64,000 nucleotides of DNA from Enterobacter oligotrophicus (GCF_009176645.1 NZ_AP019007.1:4340001-4404000), one strand, 5' to 3'; counted from the stretch's first letter, positions 1-9,521 are shown. Translations and numbers: made by a program. The notes: generated by a model not told the origin, from the sequence alone.

Positions 1-1
1 G

Positions 2-583
2 GGTGTGGTGCCTACCGAGCGCGTGAAGCGCAACAGCACCGCGCAGGCGGGCTGCAAACTCTTCCTCACCAAACCGCTGGGCATTGGCGTACTCACAACC
101 GCTGAGAAAAAATCTCTGCTGAAACCAGAGCATATTGGCCTGTCAACGGAAGTCATGTGCCAGATGAACCTTGCGGGTGCGGCCTTCGCCAGCATCGACG
201 GCGTGAAGGCGATGACGGACGTCACCGGTTTTGGCCTGCTGGGTCACCTGAGCGAAGTGTGTCAGGGCGCGGGCGTACAGGCGCAGGTCTGGTATCAGGA
301 CGTGCCGAAGCTGCCGGGTGTGGAAGAGTATATTGCTCAGGGCGCGGTGCCGGGCGGTACTCAGCGTAACTTCGCCAGCTACGGTCACCTGATGGGCGAC
401 ATGCCGGAAGCATGGCGTAACCTGCTGTGCGATCCGCAAACCTCCGGTGGCCTGCTGCTGGCGGTCACGCCGGAATCCGAAGCCGACGTTCAGGCGACCG
501 CCGCTGAGTTCGGCATCACGCTGACGGCAATCGGTGAGCTGGTGACCGCGCGCGGTGGCCGACCGATGATTGAGATCCGTTAA
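2..583 (+). CDS. selD: Selenide, water dikinase (selenophosphate synthase), C-terminal part
   Basis: SelD makes selenophosphate from selenide and ATP, the selenium donor for selenocysteine tRNA and 2-selenouridine. Only about 193 C-terminal residues are present; the frame is open to the first base, so the ATP-binding N-terminal half lies upstream of the window. The visible part shows the family C-terminal stretches [20 protein letters not shown] and [10 protein letters not shown]. The stop is followed after 4 bases by topB, the same selD-topB pairing as in E. coli, so the two are probably cotranscribed. Identification rests on these motifs and on the neighbour. Confidence 0.95.
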   Translation, partial: GVVPTERVKRNSTAQAGCKLFLTKPLGIGVLTTAEKKSLLKPEHIGLSTEVMCQMNLAGAAFASIDGVKAMTDVTGFGLLGHLSEVCQGAGVQAQVWYQDVPKLPGVEEYIAQGAVPGGTQRNFASYGHLMGDMPEAWRNLLCDPQTSGGLLLAVTPESEADVQATAAEFGITLTAIGELVTARGGRPMIEIR

Positions 584-587
584 TTCG

Positions 588-2531
588 ATGCGGTTGTTTA
601 TTGCCGAAAAGCCGAGCCTGGCGCGTGCTATTGCCGATGTGCTGCCTAAACCGCATCGCAAAGGCGACGGCTTTATCGAATGCGGTAACGGGCAGGTGGT
701 CACCTGGTGTATCGGTCACCTGCTTGAGCAGGCGCAGCCGGATGTTTATGACAGCCGCTATGCCCGCTGGAACCTGAACGATCTGCCCATCGTGCCGGAA
801 AAGTGGCGTTTGCAGCCGCGTCCCTCCGTCACTAAACAGCTCAACGTCATTAAGCGTTTCCTGCATGAAGCGTCTGAAGTCGTCCACGCGGGTGACCCGG
901 ACAGGGAAGGGCAACTGCTGGTGGACGAAGTGCTGGATTACCTGGAGCTGGCACCGGAAAAACGCCAGCAGGTACAGCGCTGTTTAATTAACGACCTCAA
1001 CCCGCAGGCGGTAGAGCGCGCGATTTCGCGTCTGCGCGCCAACAGCGAATTTATCCCGCTGTGCGTCTCCGCATTAGCCCGTGCGCGCGCCGACTGGCTG
1101 TATGGCATCAACATGACCCGCGCCTACACCATTCTTGGACGCAACGCGGGTTATCAGGGCGTGCTTTCCGTGGGCCGCGTGCAAACGCCGGTGCTGGGGC
1201 TGGTGGTACGTCGTGATGAAGAGATCGAGAACTTCGTCGCCAAAGATTTCTTTGAAGTGAAAGCGCATATCGTCACCCCTAAAGACGAACGCTTTACCGC
1301 TGTCTGGCAGCCGAGCGATGCCTGCGAATCGTACCAGGACGAAGAGGGGCGGTTGCTGCATCGCCCGCTGGCGGAGCACGTGGTCAACCGCATTACCGGT
1401 CAGCCCGCCATCGTCACCAGCTATAACGATAAACGGGAATCGGAACCCGCGCCGCTGCCGTTCTCGCTTTCAGCGCTGCAGATTGAGGCGGCCAAAAAGT
1501 TTGGCCTTAGCGCGCAGAACGTGCTGGATATCTGCCAGAAGCTCTACGAAACCCACAAGCTGATCACCTATCCGCGTTCGGACAGCCGTTATCTGCCGGA
1601 AGAACACTTTGCCGGACGTCACTCGGTGATGAACGCCATCGGCGTTCACGCGCCGGATCTGCTGCCGCAACCGGCGGTGAACCCGGATACCCATAATCGC
1701 TGCTGGGATGATAAAAAGGTGGATGCCCACCATGCGATTATCCCGACGGCGCGCGCCAGCAATGTCAACCTGACGGAAAACGAAGCGAAGGTGTACAACC
1801 TTATTGCCCGTCAGTATCTCATGCAGTTCTGCCCGGATGCGGTGTTCCGCAAATGCGTGATCGAGCTGGAAATCGCCAAAGGCAAGTTTGTTGCCAAAGC
1901 GCGTTTCCTGGCGGAAGCGGGCTGGCGCACGCTGCTGGGCAACAAAGAGCGCGACGAAGAGAACGACGGCACGCCGCTGCCGGTCGTCGCCAAAGACGAT
2001 GAACTGCTCTGTGAGAAGGGCGAAGTGGTGGAGCGCCAGACGCAGCCCCCGCGCCATTTCACCGATGCGACGTTACTCTCGGCAATGACCGGTATCGCTC
2101 GCTTTGTTCAGGATAAAGATCTAAAGAAGATCCTGCGCGCCACCGATGGTTTAGGTACGGAGGCGACCCGCGCAGGCATTATCGAATTACTGTTTAAGCG
2201 CGGTTTTCTTGAGAAGAAAGGGCGCTATATCCATTCGACGGAACCGGGCCGGGCGTTAATCCATTCGCTGCCGGAGCTGGCCGCGCGGCCAGACATGACG
2301 GCACACTGGGAATCGGTACTGACGCAAATCAGCGAAAAGCAGTGTCGTTACCAGGACTTTATGCAGCCGCTGGTGGGGACGCTTTATCAGTTGATCGATC
2401 AGGCGCGCAGTACGCCGGTGAAGCGGTTCAGAGGCATGGTTGCGCCGGGGGCGGGCAAGAAAGCACCATTCAAACGTTCCGGAAAAAAATCCCGCGTCGG
2501 GGATAACAATTCTGCGCAGCCCTCATCCTGA
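588..2531 (+). CDS. topB: DNA topoisomerase III
   Basis: Type IA topoisomerase that decatenates replication and recombination intermediates. The 647-residue protein has the Toprim metal motif DPDRE at residues 103-107 and the active-site tyrosine Y328 in [11 protein letters not shown]. coli TopB has 653 residues. The ATG at 588 is chosen over an in-frame TTG at 570 because it gives the family N-terminus [15 protein letters not shown] and sits just after the selD stop. The C-terminal tail is lysine/arginine-rich, as expected for DNA binding. Downstream of it begins the accessory cluster on the opposite strand, 27 bases away. Confidence 0.97.
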   Translation: MRLFIAEKPSLARAIADVLPKPHRKGDGFIECGNGQVVTWCIGHLLEQAQPDVYDSRYARWNLNDLPIVPEKWRLQPRPSVTKQLNVIKRFLHEASEVVHAGDPDREGQLLVDEVLDYLELAPEKRQQVQRCLINDLNPQAVERAISRLRANSEFIPLCVSALARARADWLYGINMTRAYTILGRNAGYQGVLSVGRVQTPVLGLVVRRDEEIENFVAKDFFEVKAHIVTPKDERFTAVWQPSDACESYQDEEGRLLHRPLAEHVVNRITGQPAIVTSYNDKRESEPAPLPFSLSALQIEAAKKFGLSAQNVLDICQKLYETHKLITYPRSDSRYLPEEHFAGRHSVMNAIGVHAPDLLPQPAVNPDTHNRCWDDKKVDAHHAIIPTARASNVNLTENEAKVYNLIARQYLMQFCPDAVFRKCVIELEIAKGKFVAKARFLAEAGWRTLLGNKERDEENDGTPLPVVAKDDELLCEKGEVVERQTQPPRHFTDATLLSAMTGIARFVQDKDLKKILRATDGLGTEATRAGIIELLFKRGFLEKKGRYIHSTEPGRALIHSLPELAARPDMTAHWESVLTQISEKQCRYQDFMQPLVGTLYQLIDQARSTPVKRFRGMVAPGAGKKAPFKRSGKKSRVGDNNSAQPSS

Positions 2532-2558
2532 GGGCTGCGCATTCCAGAATGGCGGCAC

Positions 2559-3860
2559 TTAATTTTCAAGTGCGCCATAGATCTGATCAACTATCCAACC
2601 GTAAGTCGCCGCAGGCAACGTCCCGCTGACAAAAACATTAGGATTCGTTTTGGGATCGGCCACCGGAGAGTGGGGGCGGTTGCCCAGAATGACAATCGCC
2701 ATATGCTTAACGGGATCAATGGCGGTGAGCGTGCCGGTCCAGCCCGTGTGGCCGTAAGTCTGCGGGCCGGAGAGGACGCCAAAGGTCGGTGTCATTGATG
2801 AATTGCCGTTAACCCGCCAGCCCAGCCCAAAGGTGACATCGGCTGCTGAGCTACGGGTAAACTCGCTCACGGTGTTCTTGTCAAACAGCGTTACGTTGCC
2901 ATAACCGCCACCGTTCAGCATGGTCTGCATCAGAACGGCAATATCATGCGTATCCGAGAACAACCCCGCATGACCGGAAACTCCGCCCATGGCGTACCAG
3001 GCCTTTTCATCATGTACCTGGCCCCAGATTGTGGTTGTGCGAATGTTCGGGAAGTGGATAACACCATCACGGGTATTACCGTTGAGTTCCGTTGCCGCAA
3101 TCTGCTGCTGTTTAAAGCCCTTTAACAGCGGATTAAATACCGTGTGCTTCAGGCCGAGAGGCCGGTAAATCATTTTCTCAACATAGACATCAAGCGGCAT
3201 TGCGGTGACGGATTCAATGATAAATCCGAGGATCATGTAATCGACATCACTGTAGAGGTGTTTTGTCCCTGGCGGATAATCAAGCGGCGTTCGCTTAATC
3301 ATCTCCAGCGTGGTCTGTTTATCCTGGGAATAGAGATCACCGGCGACGCGCTTGTTTGGATATTGCGGATCGGCAGGGAAACCTGCGGTATGGTGCAGAA
3401 TATCAATAATGCGCAGGGAATCTTTTCCCTTAATCTTGTCAGTGGGTTTATCAGTGAATCCGGGAATATATTTCGCGACAAGATCGTTCACATTAACCTT
3501 GCCTTCGTACACCAGTTTTTGTAGCGCAAAATTTGTTGCATACATTTTGGTATTGGAGGCCAGGTCGTACAGCGTGTCCGTTGTGGCTTTTATCGGATGG
3601 CGGGTTAAAAAAGAGCCATCATATTTTTTGGCATAGCCCCAGGCTTTCTGGAAAACAATATGATTGTCTTTGATCACTAACACATTCATGCCTGGATAGC
3701 CGGCATCAATTTGCTCCTGAATCCAGCGATCCAGCGTGTTCAGTTTTTTGACATTAAAGCCCACGCTTTCCGGCTGCGCATTTGTCAGAACCGGGTAATC
3801 GGTCGCAAACGCCGAGGCTGATAACGCCAGCAGAGCAGCAAAAATTGCACGTCGTTTCAT
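2559..3860 (-). CDS. yfeW: YfeW-type periplasmic serine hydrolase (PBP4B-like, beta-lactamase fold)
   Basis: 433 residues, very close in length and sequence to E. coli YfeW (PBP4B, reported as a D-Ala-D-Ala carboxypeptidase). A signal peptide (about residues 1-20, ending SASAFA) sends it to the periplasm. The serine-hydrolase motifs are visible: S102-N-T-K105 (SxxK), a YSD in place of YxN, and HTG in place of KTG. The ATG at 3860 is preceded by GAGGGA; longer in-frame starts run back into murP. It lies 10 bases after the murP stop, the same murP-yfeW order as in E. coli, so it is the last gene of the porin-DUF2057-murP-yfeW unit. Inferred role: trimming of muropeptides for the linked uptake system. 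Confidence 0.9.
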   Translation of the reverse strand: MKRRAIFAALLALSASAFATDYPVLTNAQPESVGFNVKKLNTLDRWIQEQIDAGYPGMNVLVIKDNHIVFQKAWGYAKKYDGSFLTRHPIKATTDTLYDLASNTKMYATNFALQKLVYEGKVNVNDLVAKYIPGFTDKPTDKIKGKDSLRIIDILHHTAGFPADPQYPNKRVAGDLYSQDKQTTLEMIKRTPLDYPPGTKHLYSDVDYMILGFIIESVTAMPLDVYVEKMIYRPLGLKHTVFNPLLKGFKQQQIAATELNGNTRDGVIHFPNIRTTTIWGQVHDEKAWYAMGGVSGHAGLFSDTHDIAVLMQTMLNGGGYGNVTLFDKNTVSEFTRSSAADVTFGLGWRVNGNSSMTPTFGVLSGPQTYGHTGWTGTLTAIDPVKHMAIVILGNRPHSPVADPKTNPNVFVSGTLPAATYGWIVDQIYGALEN

Positions 3861-3870
3861 TATCGATCCC

Positions 3871-5292
3871 TCACTGTAAGTCCACATTCTTGCAACCAAA
3901 CAAGACGGTAATAATAAAGCCGAACAGCCACGAAATAAGTATCCCCGCGCCATAAACGGCAATGGCTGGCAGAATACCTTCGTCAGAGGTCATGAGCGGC
4001 AACGCGACAAGTCCGGAAGGACCAAAAGCGCTGTTGAGGCCAATAGGCAGTCCGAACCATGCGACAGTCCCTATAAAGAGTCCGCCAACCGCGCCGCCCA
4101 GACACGCCGTAATAAAAGGCTTCATTCGCGGGAGGGTCACACCGTAAATCAGTGGCTCACCCACGCCGAGGACACCGGGAATAATTGCGCCCCGGATTTG
4201 CACCCGCAGCGTGGAGGCTGCATCGGATTTCCAGTATAACGCCAGGGCCGCACCAACTTGTCCGGCACCGGCCATCGAGAGAATAGGGAAGAGAGAATTA
4301 AAGCCCTGCGAGTCCATTAGCGCGAGGTAGACGGGAATAAATCCCTGGTGAACACCAAAGACCACTGCAATCAGGAAAACGCCCGCCAGTACAGCACAGC
4401 CCAGAGGATTACTGTTCAGGTGCATAAACAGCCACGACATTCCCTGAAATAGCCACACGCCGACAGGCATGATAACGATGTAAGTCAGTGTGGCCGTCAG
4501 GATCAGCGTCAGCATTGAGGTTAGAATCATATCCAGTTCATCAGGAATAACGTTTCTGATGAATCGCTCGATCTTCGCACCGGCCCAGGCCGCCAGCAGC
4601 ACGCCAATGATGTTCCCGCGTGGGTCAATGGTGTGACCAAAAAAGTCCTGTAAGCCGGAGTAGTAGCCCACGGTTGCCTCCGGGTTGTAGCCAAGAATAA
4701 ACAGCGAAGCGATGATTGCGCCGTTTACACCCGTGCCGCCGAAAGCCTTTTGCGCGTTGTAGCCAATTAAAATAACGAGGAACGTGAAGAGCCCTTTGCT
4801 GAATACTTTTAAGAAATTCAGCGCGTCAGGTAATACGCCTTTTGCCTCCGGCGCGATATGCATTAATGTTCCGGCCAGCGTTGCGATGCCCAGCATCAGA
4901 CCTGCCGCGATAAAACCCGGAATCAGAGGGGTAAATATGGTGGCAAAATTCGCCAGGAATTGCTGCAAAGATGATTGCTGCTTACTTTTCATCTGGCTTT
5001 TGGTTTCTGCTGCAATAGCCGTCAGATCTTTAATCCCCAGCAGATGGTTCATGCTTTCGGCTGCGCGTTGTGCTTTTCCGACGCCAAAAATAACCTGAAC
5101 TTCATTACCATTAATGACCACGCCGCTGACGCTGCCTGCGAGTTGTTCTTTGATATTGCCGGCTATTAACGATGTATCACCCACTCGCAGACGCAGGCGG
5201 GTCATGCAGTTGCCACAATGCTGAATGTTGCCCTTGCCTCCTGCCAGCGTGATTATTTTTTCCAGCAAATCGTTGCTGATCTGTTTAGACAT
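3871..5292 (-). CDS. murP: MurP-type PTS EIIBC component
   Basis: 473 residues (E. coli MurP 474). An N-terminal EIIB domain (about 1-85) carries the phosphorylated cysteine C29 in NCMTRLRL; a multi-spanning EIIC domain follows from about residue 110. There is no EIIA domain, as in MurP, which takes phosphate from the glucose EIIA protein. MurP imports and phosphorylates N-acetylmuramic acid. The substrate here is inferred from family resemblance, a linked MurR regulator and yfeW; a related sugar or anhydro sugar is possible because no murQ is linked. SD GGAAGTGG precedes the ATG. It is third of four genes reading leftward. Confidence 0.85.
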   Translation of the reverse strand: MSKQISNDLLEKIITLAGGKGNIQHCGNCMTRLRLRVGDTSLIAGNIKEQLAGSVSGVVINGNEVQVIFGVGKAQRAAESMNHLLGIKDLTAIAAETKSQMKSKQQSSLQQFLANFATIFTPLIPGFIAAGLMLGIATLAGTLMHIAPEAKGVLPDALNFLKVFSKGLFTFLVILIGYNAQKAFGGTGVNGAIIASLFILGYNPEATVGYYSGLQDFFGHTIDPRGNIIGVLLAAWAGAKIERFIRNVIPDELDMILTSMLTLILTATLTYIVIMPVGVWLFQGMSWLFMHLNSNPLGCAVLAGVFLIAVVFGVHQGFIPVYLALMDSQGFNSLFPILSMAGAGQVGAALALYWKSDAASTLRVQIRGAIIPGVLGVGEPLIYGVTLPRMKPFITACLGGAVGGLFIGTVAWFGLPIGLNSAFGPSGLVALPLMTSDEGILPAIAVYGAGILISWLFGFIITVLFGCKNVDLQ

Positions 5293-5359
5293 GATTCCAC
5301 TTCCTTATTAATTGCCATGAGGTTACCTTCCCGCTCAAATCAAAATTCATTATAACCTC

Positions 5360-5923
5360 TTAATTTTTTAACAACCATTTCATGAATGAGAGTTTCTGTT
5401 TATCAGATAACGCCAGATAAGCGACTTTGGCCTGCTCAAGCGCATCCTGACTTTCTTGTTTTATCTCCCCGGCGTCATGCTTTTCACCCGCCAGTAATGA
5501 CCTGAAATCAGAAAAAATAGTCACGCTCTCCGGATCTACTTTTGTCAGCGTGAAGGGAATAGCGGCATTATTTGCCCGTAAACTGAATTGTGGATTTTCA
5601 GCCTGCTTTTTGGCTTCTTTTTCATCGGTGACGACGGGCGTGGTCAGGGTGATTTTTTCTTTGCCTTTATAGTTAAACGTGAAAATATACGGTGCGGAGG
5701 TTATTCTCCCTTTGCCCTGGTTGACGGATTCAGGATTCACGGAACTATCGAATTTTATAACCAGTTTTTGCTCTTCATCGGGTAATGAAATGCTTCTGGA
5801 AAACATTGACACTTTGGCGTCTTTTGCCGCCAGCGCAACGATGTTTTCGCCAAGCTCCAGCGTGACGTTGGCCGCTGCAGAACCCGAAATAATAAAGAGC
5901 AGCATAAAGATAGAGTTTTTCAC
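5360..5923 (-). CDS. Periplasmic DUF2057 (YccT/CsgI-like) protein
   Basis: 187 residues with an N-terminal signal peptide ending near SGSAAA. The architecture (early LELGENIVALAAKDAKV, beta-rich body, C-terminal helix ending FMKWLLKN) resembles the DUF2057/UPF0319 family, whose E. coli member YccT (CsgI) is periplasmic and affects curli assembly. I chose GTG at 5923 because AGGAG lies six bases before it; an upstream GTG at 5947 would bury that SD inside the gene. It sits between a porin and a PTS permease gene, spaced 66 and 67 bases, an unusual partner for the family. Function here is unknown; a periplasmic binding or chaperone role is a guess. Confidence 0.7.
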   Translation of the reverse strand: MKNSIFMLLFIISGSAAANVTLELGENIVALAAKDAKVSMFSRSISLPDEEQKLVIKFDSSVNPESVNQGKGRITSAPYIFTFNYKGKEKITLTTPVVTDEKEAKKQAENPQFSLRANNAAIPFTLTKVDPESVTIFSDFRSLLAGEKHDAGEIKQESQDALEQAKVAYLALSDKQKLSFMKWLLKN

Positions 5924-5989
5924 AGACGACTCCTGGAAAAAGGGCACGTTTATTGCCCTTATCTGTGGGGGATTAATGGCTATGAAATA

Positions 5990-7075
5990 TTAAAATTCAT
6001 ACCGCAGGCCGAGGTGAAAATAATCGTCCTCAGGATCGCTACCACCAAAAGAGACGGTATCGCCGGTGACTCTGTTGGTTCCGGCTTCGCCATTGCGCCA
6101 GGAATAAGAGGCGTAGAGAGAACTTTTGGCGGTGGCTTTGTACTGCACTTCGAAAGTGGCATCGCGAAGTTTGAGCCCGTCACCGTCGCTGTTTTCTAAG
6201 TGACGGTAACCTGTCCGGAACCACCATTCGGGCGTCATTGACCAGACAAGCGTCGCTTCGTAGTCTTTATCTGTGCTGTCCGGGCGGCCATCGAGATATT
6301 CGACCGTGTCTTCGGCATACAGCAGGCCTAACATGACATCACCGAGATAGTAACGCGTGCCGACTCCCCACATCTGGTATTTATCGGCGTCGTCATCTGA
6401 CTGTGCAGACGTCTCATCATGGCTGGCTTGCGACTGTTGGGCTGCAATAACCGGTTGTAATTTCCCTGCCGCACCGAGGTCGAGCGTATAACGCAGGGCT
6501 GTGTTGACGCCGTAATCCAGATCGGAGGAGTTGTTGCCGATGATCCATGCAGTGGAAATATCAACGTTTCCATACGTGTTCTGGTACTGAATCGTACCGT
6601 CCTGACGGAAAACCTGCACCGCGGTAGGGTCGATAGCGTTCGCCTGCCGTGCCATCGCGACATCTGAAGAGGCGAACACATCACCAATGTCGGTAAACAT
6701 AATCAGACCGGATGAAACACGTCCGGCGGTGATTTTACCGTACTCCGCAAAATCGACGCCTGCCCAGACGTAACGCGCAGTCAGATCGTCGGGGTCTTCC
6801 GCTTTGATATTGTTTGCGTATTCAGCGGCATTTACCTGGTATTGCGTAAAACCGATAACGGCGAACTTGTCGTTGATCATCTGTCGTGCCGAGAAGCCGA
6901 TTCGCCCGTCAAAATCACCTGAAACGTCGCCCGTTTTTTTATCTGAAACGTTAAAACCAAGGCGTCCGTAAAGGTCTATGTTCGAGCCATCATTAGCCTG
7001 ATAGATAACGGCGGCATGGCCTGCAGACGCCAGCATAATGAATAATCCGGATAAATATTTAAGTCCGTTTTTCAT
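5990..7075 (-). CDS. General (trimeric-type) outer membrane porin
   Basis: 361 residues with a signal peptide ending SAGHA and the Gram-negative porin start AVIYQANDGSNIDLYGRLGF. The chain is rich in alternating beta strands, has an acidic loop region, and ends in phenylalanine (GLRYEF), the usual assembly signal for outer-membrane barrels. It is the first gene of a leftward unit, divergent from the MurR-type regulator, so it is probably a dedicated entry channel for the substrate of the PTS rather than a housekeeping OmpC/OmpF. Coding sequence and leader look more A+T-rich than topB or gdhA. Which porin subgroup it belongs to cannot be told from sequence alone. Confidence 0.88.
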   Translation of the reverse strand: MKNGLKYLSGLFIMLASAGHAAVIYQANDGSNIDLYGRLGFNVSDKKTGDVSGDFDGRIGFSARQMINDKFAVIGFTQYQVNAAEYANNIKAEDPDDLTARYVWAGVDFAEYGKITAGRVSSGLIMFTDIGDVFASSDVAMARQANAIDPTAVQVFRQDGTIQYQNTYGNVDISTAWIIGNNSSDLDYGVNTALRYTLDLGAAGKLQPVIAAQQSQASHDETSAQSDDDADKYQMWGVGTRYYLGDVMLGLLYAEDTVEYLDGRPDSTDKDYEATLVWSMTPEWWFRTGYRHLENSDGDGLKLRDATFEVQYKATAKSSLYASYSWRNGEAGTNRVTGDTVSFGGSDPEDDYFHLGLRYEF

Positions 7076-7145
7076 AAAATAATCCTATAGGGGATGGAAG
7101 TGTAATATTAATTGCGATGGGAATTGTTGATCGTTTTATTTTTAT

Positions 7146-7174
7146 TTTAAATGGAATCATAAATTCCTTTTAAA
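7146..7174. promoter_or_regulatory. Putative MurR-type operator (12-bp arm dyad)
   Basis: Two 12-base arms, TTTAAATGGAAT and ATTCCTTTTAAA, pair at 11 of 12 positions around the 5-base spacer CATAA. The dyad lies in the promoter region shared by the porin operon and the RpiR/MurR-type gene. RpiR-family dimers bind such inverted repeats; binding here is inferred. Confidence 0.55.
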
Positions 7175-7178
7175 TGTT

Positions 7179-7194
7179 TGTGATGGGTGTCAAA
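7179..7194. promoter_or_regulatory. Putative CRP site
   Basis: TGTGA-N6-TCAAA differs at one core position from TGTGA-N6-TCACA. It lies 4 bases from the dyad in the divergent promoter region, fitting catabolite control of a PTS sugar cluster. Confidence 0.45.
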
Positions 7195-7280
7195 ATTTAT
7201 CGCAGGGAATTTTTTGTTATATGTTGATTTTATCTTTGAAGGGAAATACATTGTCTTTTAAAATGTTATAGGGGTGGTCT

Positions 7281-8132
7281 ATGAGTTACTTGAAAAAGAT
7301 AAGAATGGATTATGAGAATTACACGGAAACGGAGAGGAAAATAGCGCTCTATATCATTAACCATCTTGATATTTTCAAAGGCTGCTCTTCCCATTCCATC
7401 GCGATAGCACTGAGTGTGGCGCAATCGTCCATCTCGAAATTCGCTCAAAAACTGGGGGCGCAGGGTTTTTCTGAGTTGAAAATGCTGTTGATAGAAGAGT
7501 ACAGCCGGGAAAAAAGTGCAAAGACCGATCACAGTTTGCACAGCACTATTCAGCGTTCCGACTCGCTCAATGTCATTGCTGAGAAATTGATAATAGAAAA
7601 AGTACAGGCATTAAGAGAGACAACCCAGACGATTGATTTCACTAAGCTGGAAAAAATCATCGGAATAATTAACAAAGCACAACAGATACAGATAGTGGGG
7701 CTCGGGGGATCTGCACTGGCAGCTAAAGACCTGGCGTTTAAATTAATGAAAATTGGCTTTCGGGTGACCTGCGAGATTGACTCGCATGTACAAATATCGG
7801 TTGCGCAGGCGTTAACAGAACGCGATATACAAATTGCGCTGTCGTATTCGGGCCGAAAAAAAGAGATCCTGATTGCCGCCGAAGCAGCAAAAGCGAAAGG
7901 CGCAAAGATTATAGCCATTACCTCTCTGGCAAAAAATCCGTTGCGTGACATTGCTGATTATATTTTAGAGACGGTGTCGAACGAAGATCAGTGGCGCAGT
8001 TCGTCGATTTCTTCCCGAACCGCGCAAAACTGCATAACAGATTTATTATTCGTTGGCCTGCTACAGCTTAACGATCGGCACTCTCTGGCAATGATAGAGC
8101 GGACCCGTGAACTCATTAACAGGCTTGAATGA
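7281..8132 (+). CDS. murR: MurR-type (RpiR family) transcriptional regulator
   Basis: 283 residues, strongly resembling E. coli MurR throughout, for example SQSSIxKFAQKLGAQGF-like helix-turn-helix (VAQSSISKFAQKLGAQGF), the SIS-domain stretch QIVGLGGSALAAKDL and the C-terminal RTAQNCITDLLFVGL. The N-terminal domain (about 1-77) binds DNA; the SIS domain (about 124-260) senses a phosphosugar, MurNAc-6-phosphate in MurR. It is divergent from the porin gene, and the 205-base spacer holds a long dyad that could be its operator. In E. coli murR is divergent from murQ; here the murQ position is taken by porin and DUF2057 genes. Orthology with murR versus a paralogue is not settled. Confidence 0.85.
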   Translation: MSYLKKIRMDYENYTETERKIALYIINHLDIFKGCSSHSIAIALSVAQSSISKFAQKLGAQGFSELKMLLIEEYSREKSAKTDHSLHSTIQRSDSLNVIAEKLIIEKVQALRETTQTIDFTKLEKIIGIINKAQQIQIVGLGGSALAAKDLAFKLMKIGFRVTCEIDSHVQISVAQALTERDIQIALSYSGRKKEILIAAEAAKAKGAKIIAITSLAKNPLRDIADYILETVSNEDQWRSSSISSRTAQNCITDLLFVGLLQLNDRHSLAMIERTRELINRLE

Positions 8133-8134
8133 TC

Positions 8135-8165
8135 GCCGGGTGGCGCGACACTTCCGTCACCCGGC
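8135..8165. repeat. REP-like palindrome / bidirectional terminator hairpin
   Basis: GCCGGGTG (8135-8142) pairs with CACCCGGC (8158-8165) around a 15-base loop, between the convergent ends of murR and gdhA. The GCCGGGTGGCGC start resembles enterobacterial REP units. No T-run follows, so mRNA 3' protection or REP function is likelier than classical termination. Confidence 0.55.
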
Positions 8166-8177
8166 ACAACGAGAGAA

Positions 8178-9521
8178 TCAGATGACCCCTTGCCCGATCA
8201 TCGCATCCGCCACCTTCACGAACCCGGCAATATTCGCGCCGCGCACGTAGTTGGTCTGCGACGCCTCACCGCCGTACTCAACGCACGCATGGTGAATATC
8301 CAGCATGATGTGGTGCAGACGGGCATCCACTTTCTCTGCCTTCCAGCCCATACGCGCGGCATTCTGCGCCATTTCCAGGCCTGACGTCGCCACGCCGCCT
8401 GCGTTCGCGGCTTTCCCCGGCGCAAACAGAACGCCTGCTTCCAGGAACAGATCGGTCGCCTCAATGGTGGTCGGCATATTGGCCCCTTCAGCCACGGCTT
8501 TCACGCCGTTAGCGATAAGCGTGCGAGCCGCGTCTGCATCCAGCTCGTTCTGGGTAGCGCACGGCAGGGCGATATCCACTGGCACTGACCACGGCTGCTT
8601 GCCTTCCAGATAGGTCAGCCCATACTCACGGGCATAATCCGCCACGCGACCGTCGCGGCTGGCTTTAATTTCGCACAGGCGCGCCAGCTTCTCAGCCGTA
8701 AAGCCCGATTCATCCACCACGGTGCCGCTGGAGTCAGAGGCGGTCACGACGCGCGCGCCAAACTGCATCGCTTTCTCGATGGCATACTGCGCCACGTTGC
8801 CGGAGCCTGAAACCGCCACGCGCATTCCCTCGAAGCTCAGTCCATGACGCTTAAGCATTGCGTCGGTGAAGTAGACCAGACCGTATCCGGTCGCTTCCGG
8901 GCGGATCAGGCTGCCGCCAAACGACAATCCTTTGCCGGTAAAGACGCAGGCGCTGTTATTAGAGAGTTTTTTCATCATCCCGGCCATAAAGCCCACTTCA
9001 CGGCCGCCCACGCCGATATCACCAGCAGGTACATCGGTGTCTGGCCCCAGGTGACGATACAGCTCGGTCACCAGCGCCTGGCAGAAGCGCATCACTTCAC
9101 CTTCGCTTTTACCTTTTGGATCGAAATCGCTGCCGCCTTTGCCACCGCCCATTGGCAGCGTGGTAAGGGCGTTTTTAAACGTCTGCTCAAAACCGAGGAA
9201 TTTCAGAATGGAGAGGTTCACGGAAGGGTGGAAGCGCATCCCACCCTTAAACGGGCCGATAGCCGAGTTAAACTGCACGCGCCACGCACGATTGACCTGC
9301 ACCTGGTTGCGATCGTCCACCCACGCCACGCGAAACTGGATCACGCGCTCTGGCTCAACCAGACGCTCAAGTAAAGACATTTGACGGTAACGCGGGTTTT
9401 CCTCAAGGAATGGCCACAGTGTTGTCATGACTTCACGAACAGCCTGCGCGAACTCGCTTTGATGCGGGTCGCGCTGCTGGACGTGGGCAAGGAAACTTTC
9501 CAGAGAGCGTGTCTGATCCAT
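8178..9521 (-). CDS. gdhA: NADP-specific glutamate dehydrogenase
   Basis: Converts 2-oxoglutarate, ammonia and NADPH to glutamate, the high-ammonium assimilation route. 447 residues, the same length as E. coli GdhA. The glutamate-binding stretch PMGGGKGGSDFDPKG is visible with catalytic lysine K128, followed by PAGDIGVGGREVGFM and a Rossmann motif VSGSGNVAQYA. It begins at ATG 9521 after a purine-rich AAGAGGTT. The left end meets the convergent murR gene across a palindrome. In E. coli the next gene toward topB is ynjI, which is not found here; the muramyl-type cluster occupies that slot. Confidence 0.98.
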   Translation of the reverse strand: MDQTRSLESFLAHVQQRDPHQSEFAQAVREVMTTLWPFLEENPRYRQMSLLERLVEPERVIQFRVAWVDDRNQVQVNRAWRVQFNSAIGPFKGGMRFHPSVNLSILKFLGFEQTFKNALTTLPMGGGKGGSDFDPKGKSEGEVMRFCQALVTELYRHLGPDTDVPAGDIGVGGREVGFMAGMMKKLSNNSACVFTGKGLSFGGSLIRPEATGYGLVYFTDAMLKRHGLSFEGMRVAVSGSGNVAQYAIEKAMQFGARVVTASDSSGTVVDESGFTAEKLARLCEIKASRDGRVADYAREYGLTYLEGKQPWSVPVDIALPCATQNELDADAARTLIANGVKAVAEGANMPTTIEATDLFLEAGVLFAPGKAANAGGVATSGLEMAQNAARMGWKAEKVDARLHHIMLDIHHACVEYGGEASQTNYVRGANIAGFVKVADAMIGQGVI

